A stretch of DNA of 11,448 nt from Larix sibirica (lineage: Eukaryota; Streptophyta; Pinopsida; Pinales; Pinaceae): contig NWUY0300108476.1 in assembly GCA_004151065.3 (NCBI GenBank), positions 1 through 11,448 on the forward strand. Direction: 5' to 3'. The translations under genes and the position numbers were made by a program. Positions 8,153-11,448 of this stretch are shown here, piece by piece. A model generated the notes under the pieces. It worked only from the letters and a program-made list of their open reading frames with translations. It ran no database searches and was not told where the DNA came from. The number at the start of each line of letters is the position of its first letter. Position 1 is the first letter of the stretch.

Positions 8153-8308
8153 TTATCCTTGAAGAAGATGAGGAAACAATTCCTCAACATTATCCTTGAA
8201 GTACCAGTTGGCCTTTGTTGGTCAGTAACCCTTCAAACCCACCTACCAAAGCTCTTGTTGACCCATTTTGGTCATTCTTAACTTATTTTGCAAAATTGTG
8301 TCCTCTAG
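8153..8308 (-). pseudogene. Chromodomain-like C-terminal tail of pol
   Basis: One frame reads EDTILQNKLRMTKMGQQELW, a TAG (8243-8245), VGLKGY, a TGA (8222-8224), then PTKANWYFKDNVEELFPHLL and a TAA at 8153-8155. The spacing of the hydrophobic residues and of the two Trp, with a closing FPHL, resembles the chromodomain that chromoviruses carry at the integrase end to direct insertion. The aromatic-cage residues are not all evident, so it may be a diverged chromodomain or a related tail. The TAA at 8153 is probably the original end of pol, because the polypurine tract follows after about 90 bases. Confidence 0.65.
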
Positions 8309-8396
8309 TAATTATGCTTGTGCATTTCAGAACAAATATTCAATGGAAAGTAAGACATGGCCCACTACATACTCAACATGGATGGCTCATAGACTT

Positions 8397-8585
8397 TTAG
8401 GTGGAAAGTTGTGTTTGCAAGCATTGTTCCCTACTTTCTCCAATATGTTGAAAGGTCCATATCTCAAGGATTTTCTTCCATGTTCCTTCTAACCTTTCCT
8501 TATTAAAGTAAAACCAAATTCGCTCTCTTACTCTGATATCCTTTTCAATCATGTGTTTTTCACGTTTGGTCTTGTATTTCTTCAA
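8397..8585 (-). pseudogene. Integrase C-terminal region with GPY/F-like motif
   Basis: The open frame reads KYKTKREKHMIEKDIRVRER, then WFYFNKERLEGTWKKI, matching the integrase C-terminal region of this Ty3 family. The expected RYGPF core (8450-8464) is found only in a neighbouring frame, followed there by NILEKVGNNACKHNFPP, so a small insertion or deletion lies at about 8465. The GPY/F module follows the catalytic core in many Ty3 integrases and is thought to aid DNA binding or multimerisation. The frame ends at a TAA (8397-8399), after which a trace of the following linker (VYEPSML) can still be read. Confidence 0.82.
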
Positions 8586-9698
8586 GATTTATTTAGTTTC
8601 TCCTCATGTAAGTGTACTTTCCTTATACTTTCTTTGAACTTTTCTTCCTTCAATGCACCACTTGAGGTTGTTCCTCGTGTTTCAAGATGTCCATATACAA
8701 CATACAATGGTTAAGGTGGAAAATATCCAAAACAAATTATAGGAGACTTATTGTTGGAAGTGTGGGCAGCTCTATTATAGGAATGTTGTATGGAAACCAA
8801 GTTTTCATCCCAATTCCTTGAATGCTTATGATTGTAACCTTTAAAAGTTGAACCAAATTTGTATTCACTACCTTTGTCTACCCAATTGTCTATGGGTGAA
8901 ACACAGTGGATCTACTGAATCAATGTAGTATCCAACTTCTTCCACACAAACTCCAAAATACATTGAGAATTTTATAATCTGTATCAAAAGTAATTCTTAT
9001 TGGAATCCTAAAGTACACCCAATCCTTTTTAAAGAACAAGCTTGTAGCTTCTTGTCCTTTGGTATTCTTACAAGCCATCAAAACACACATCTCAATGACC
9101 TTGTTTACTATCACATACAAGTAGTCATACCCTCTTCTTGTCCCTGACAAGCCCCCAACAAAATCCTTGGATTTCTTTCCCATGGCCTTGTAGGCATTGA
9201 AAATGCACCATATAGTCCCTGCTACCTATTACTAGACTTGTTGGTACAACATAAAATACAATCTTGGATCAATCTAGTTAATTCTTTCCAATTGGGCCAA
9301 TAAGCATACCTCTGCAAGTTGGCTATAGTGTTCTCGATACCAAAATGACTATCAACCTTGGAAGTGTTAGTCTCCAATATCAATGGTAATCTTTCTTCCT
9401 TTGGTACACAAAGCTTCCCCATCTTGTGAAGTAATTCATCTTAGATATGGTAATCAACCTCTATTTGTTCTTGTTGTCCTTGTAGTTGATGATACACCCC
9501 CTTGAAGTCCTCATCTTCTGTATACTCCTCTCTACATGCATCATGGGAAAATGGATCCATGTGCATAATGGCTCCCTGCACTATATTTTTTTGTGGTGTT
9601 GGCCTAGATAAAAAATAAAAATAAAAAAAATTAATGAACTTGTTGGTTGTGCCTTTCTTATATTTAATCACTAAATGAAATTGATGTAGAAATGTCAC
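8586..9698 (-). pseudogene. Ty3/gypsy integrase (broken, third catalytic residue replaced)
   Basis: Integrase would insert the cDNA into the genome. One frame runs from 9698 to about 9185 with stops at 9441-9443 and 9222-9224. It carries the end of RNase H, a linker and the zinc-binding domain, in which the first His of the HHCC set is Asn (9366-9368) while SHFG and CILC remain. A frame change near 9180 leads into the catalytic core: KDFVGGL (first Asp), then TFDTDYKILNVFW (second Asp). Stops follow at 8920, 8890 and 8878. The third acidic residue is Lys in TKVVN (8872-8874) instead of Glu. A one-base loss near 8838 shifts frame again; GYNHKHSRNWDENL, HSYNRAAHTS and CFGYFPP follow to about 8710, with a TAA at 8711-8713. 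Confidence 0.93.
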
Positions 9699-9699
9699 C

Positions 9700-10100
9700 T
9701 ATTTATAGAGGTCGGTGATGAGTATGGATGATGCTCCCCTTACCCAATAGAGAGTGCTTCCACTTCATTACTATTTGAACCAAGGAAGGAACTTCATTGT
9801 CCTATGTGAGGTAGTTTAGTATTGCTCTATGGAATAGCTCCAAATGATAGTAGTTCAGTCTCCTCCCTTCTATTAACACTGCACACATAGTATACCCACT
9901 AGCATCAATCTCTACTTCAAAATACTTAGGCAAGTTAGACAATGTTAGGACCAAGGCTCAACTAATGTTGTATTTCAATTATTCAAAGGATATTTGTTGA
10001 TTCTTACCCATTTGAAGCTCTTATCATTGGTTGTTATAGCATGAAATGGTGATCTTAGAATTGAAAATGATGATTTGAACTTTCTTAAATGTTGGAAAAC
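9700..10100 (-). pseudogene. Ty3/gypsy RNase H domain (broken)
   Basis: After RT the minus strand shows the tether block FHAITTNDKSFKW (about 10050-10005). A frame change and stops follow, then KYFEVEIDASGYTMCAVL, with the first catalytic Asp at 9904-9906. The block continues as LFHRAILNYLT with a TAG, then KWKHSLLGKGSIIHTHHRPL. In this last block the family has a catalytic Asp before the final His; here it is His (codon 9718-9720). Directly after HRPL the sequence jumps to FLHQFHLVIKYKKG, so a short piece of the domain (roughly fifteen codons by family comparison) appears deleted at about 9700-9705. Confidence 0.88.
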
Positions 10101-10149
10101 ACCCACAAAAATCCAAATGTTAGTGACATTAGTAGGAGTGGGCCATTTA

Positions 10150-10900
10150 AGAATGACCTTGCAAGATCAATCTTCAACTCACTTCTACAAATTACATGCC
10201 ACAAGTACACCAAACCCACACTTATTTATGTTTGCTAATCATTGATGTTTATTTAGTGTCATTAACACCTGTGTCATATGGAACACATGCTTCTCCCAAA
10301 CAGAAATAAAGATCAAAATGCCATCAAAATAAACTATAACAAATGAATCTAGGAATGGAGACAACACATAATTCATCAAACGCATAAAAGTAGTTATTAC
10401 ATTAATCAAACCAAAAGGCATTACTAACCACTCGTAAAGACTTTGCTTCATCTTGAAGGTGGTTTTCCAAGTATCTTCTTCCTTGATCTCAATTGGAATA
10501 GATGAGATCAAGACTTCAAATATAGCTTGGTGAAGTATTTTGATGTCATCGTTGATCTAACAAGTCATCAATAAGGGCAAAGAGTATCATTTCTTGAAAA
10601 TGATATTGTTTATAGCTCTATAATGAATGCACATTCTTCAAGTCTCATCCATATTTGGAACCAAAATCATTGGGAAGCACATGGTGAGGTAATTGGACTT
10701 GTGACTTATTTCTCCAACAATTCCTACAACTGCTACTTCATTATATTTGATTGTAATACGAATTGTCTGTTAATATGGACAGTGTGCAGTCCTATATCTA
10801 GTAAGGAGAGTTTGGGAGTTTGGTAGTAATTGTATCTTGTGCTCAACTTCCCTCTTGGGTGGCATTCCTTTTGGATATTGGAACATTACTTTGTATTCCT
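10150..10900 (-). pseudogene. Ty3/gypsy reverse transcriptase (catalytic residues lost)
   Basis: RT would copy the element RNA into DNA. The lead-in PKGMPPKREVEHKIQLLPNS (about 10880-10820) precedes the domain. The first palm blocks are broken: FPMILVPNMDET, then a TGA, then RMCIHYRAINN. The block FTKLYLKS holds Tyr (codon 10520-10522) where the first catalytic Asp should be. A frame change follows, then the open piece 10511-10239 with WKTTFKMKQSLYEWLVMPFG and, at residues 61-64, YFDG in place of the YxDD box (Gly codon 10320-10322). The homology continues past a TGA to LANINKCGFG and KWPTPTNVTN near 10150-10110. Two of the three metal-binding Asp are therefore replaced. Confidence 0.93.
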
Positions 10901-10987
10901 ACAAAGTTCTTCCAATCGACACTCCTATTCTTTATTACATCTTCCAAAAAAAGCCTTCACACATGTAGAATTGTTGTCTTTTTTGTT

Positions 10988-11448
10988 CTAAAAAAAGTAC
11001 ATCCCTCTTGGTTTGTTGATCAATCTCTTAGCTTGGTGTGCACTTATGAAAGGGATCTGAGAGTTCCCCATGTGTGCATTGATGATACACAATTTATCAT
11101 GCTTTATTAGGCAACATTGGATGGTTCTTCTCATGAAGATATCATCCCCTACATACATATAGGCACTACCAAACACTACATTGTAGACATCAACATCTAC
11201 TACACGACTTCTATTCTACGAATAAAGTTTGCATTGATAGTAGATCTAAGTTTAAACTACTTGGTAACTTTTAATTCTAGATCCTTCTTCACCTAACCCA
11301 AAGGGTATGGATGAAGGTGATCAAGCATTTCTAAACCAAGCTTACTTACCAAGGCCTTTGCAATGAGGTTTGCCTATTGTTATCCACTAAATTGCACTTA
11401 GTGGATTCCAAGTGAATCTAATTGTTCATCATCAGTGTTCTGAGATCC
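10988..11448 (-). pseudogene. Ty3/gypsy aspartic protease region (partial, broken)
   Basis: The protease would cut the Gag-Pol polyprotein. Near the edge the minus strand reads NLVDNN, where the Asp (11382-11384) matches the catalytic Asp of a D-S/T-G type site that is otherwise lost. The frame then shifts to LIAKALVSKLGLE. Stops follow near 11290 and 11260, at positions of Trp and Gln in the family. A further shift leads to DVYNVVFGSAYMY (about 11200-11165), corresponding to the C-terminal hydrophobic hairpin of the fold, and then to an open stretch ending at 10988. The tail after 11140 is the spacer before RT. Assignment of the active-site Asp is the weakest part. Confidence 0.75.

Larger units (their letters stand above)
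8051..11448 (-). mobile_element. Ty3/gypsy LTR retrotransposon (chromovirus-like), decayed, 5' part outside window
   Basis: From right to left on the minus strand: aspartic protease remnant, RT, RNase H, integrase, a GPY/F-like module, a chromodomain-like tail and a polypurine tract. Integrase after RNase H is the Ty3/gypsy order, opposite to Ty1/copia. The homology is nearly continuous over about 3.3 kb, but the frame changes repeatedly and many stops interrupt it. Gag, the primer binding site and the 5' LTR would lie beyond 11448. Replacement of catalytic residues in RT, RNase H and integrase shows the copy is dead. Several stops correspond to Gln or Trp in the family (TAG/TAA), as expected after cytosine deamination in a methylated repeat. 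Confidence 0.93.

Noticed and set aside
8215-8492. Plus-strand frames opposite the end of pol
   Set aside because: The minus strand carries clear integrase C-terminal and tail homology; these are antisense shadows.
10623-11110. Plus-strand frames opposite RT and protease
   Set aside because: Antisense to recognisable minus-strand pol sequence, with no homology of their own.

Overview
The window looks like nuclear DNA of a land plant, probably from a large, repeat-rich genome. It is strongly AT-rich and no intact host gene is visible. Its only recognisable protein homology is to two badly decayed retrotransposons of plant type. Species cannot be read from the sequence. There is no sign of bacterial organisation, CRISPR, tRNA or rRNA.

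Layout. (1) 1-660: a short, more GC-rich, exon-like open frame (77-235), then a perfect 15-bp inverted repeat (406-449) and a degenerate minisatellite of about 20-22 bp (505-658). (2) 660-2680: AT-rich intergenic DNA with a cluster of GAGCTC/TCGATCGA-type words that can form two hairpins (about 1050-1260). (3) 2684-2854: three nearly identical 57-bp tandem repeats. (4) 2855-5160: about 2.3 kb with nothing recognisable. (5) about 5170-7315, minus strand: the 3' part of a plant LINE (L1-like non-LTR retrotransposon). In element order it holds the end of the reverse transcriptase, the RT-associated zinc-binding domain and an RNase H domain, broken by at least seven in-frame stops and at least three frame changes. 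(6) 7333-7512: two copies of a 90-bp tandem repeat next to the truncated 5' end of the LINE. (7) about 7780-8050: probable remnant of the 3' LTR of the next element. (8) 8051-11448, minus strand: most of the pol region of a Ty3/gypsy retrotransposon in the order protease, RT, RNase H, integrase, GPY/F-like module, chromodomain-like tail, then a polypurine tract. Its 5' part (gag, primer binding site, 5' LTR) lies beyond the right edge.

Both elements lie on the minus strand. Neither can be active in this copy: active-site residues are replaced (RT Asp to Tyr and Asp to Gly, RNase H Asp to His, integrase Glu to Lys, LINE RNase H Glu to Lys), and stops and frameshifts occur throughout. Several changes are of the kind left by cytosine deamination in methylated, silenced repeats. 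I found no coherent undescribed system. The points most worth a second look are the exon-like fragment near the left end, the hairpin-forming GAGCTC cluster, the tandem repeats and the chromodomain-like tail.
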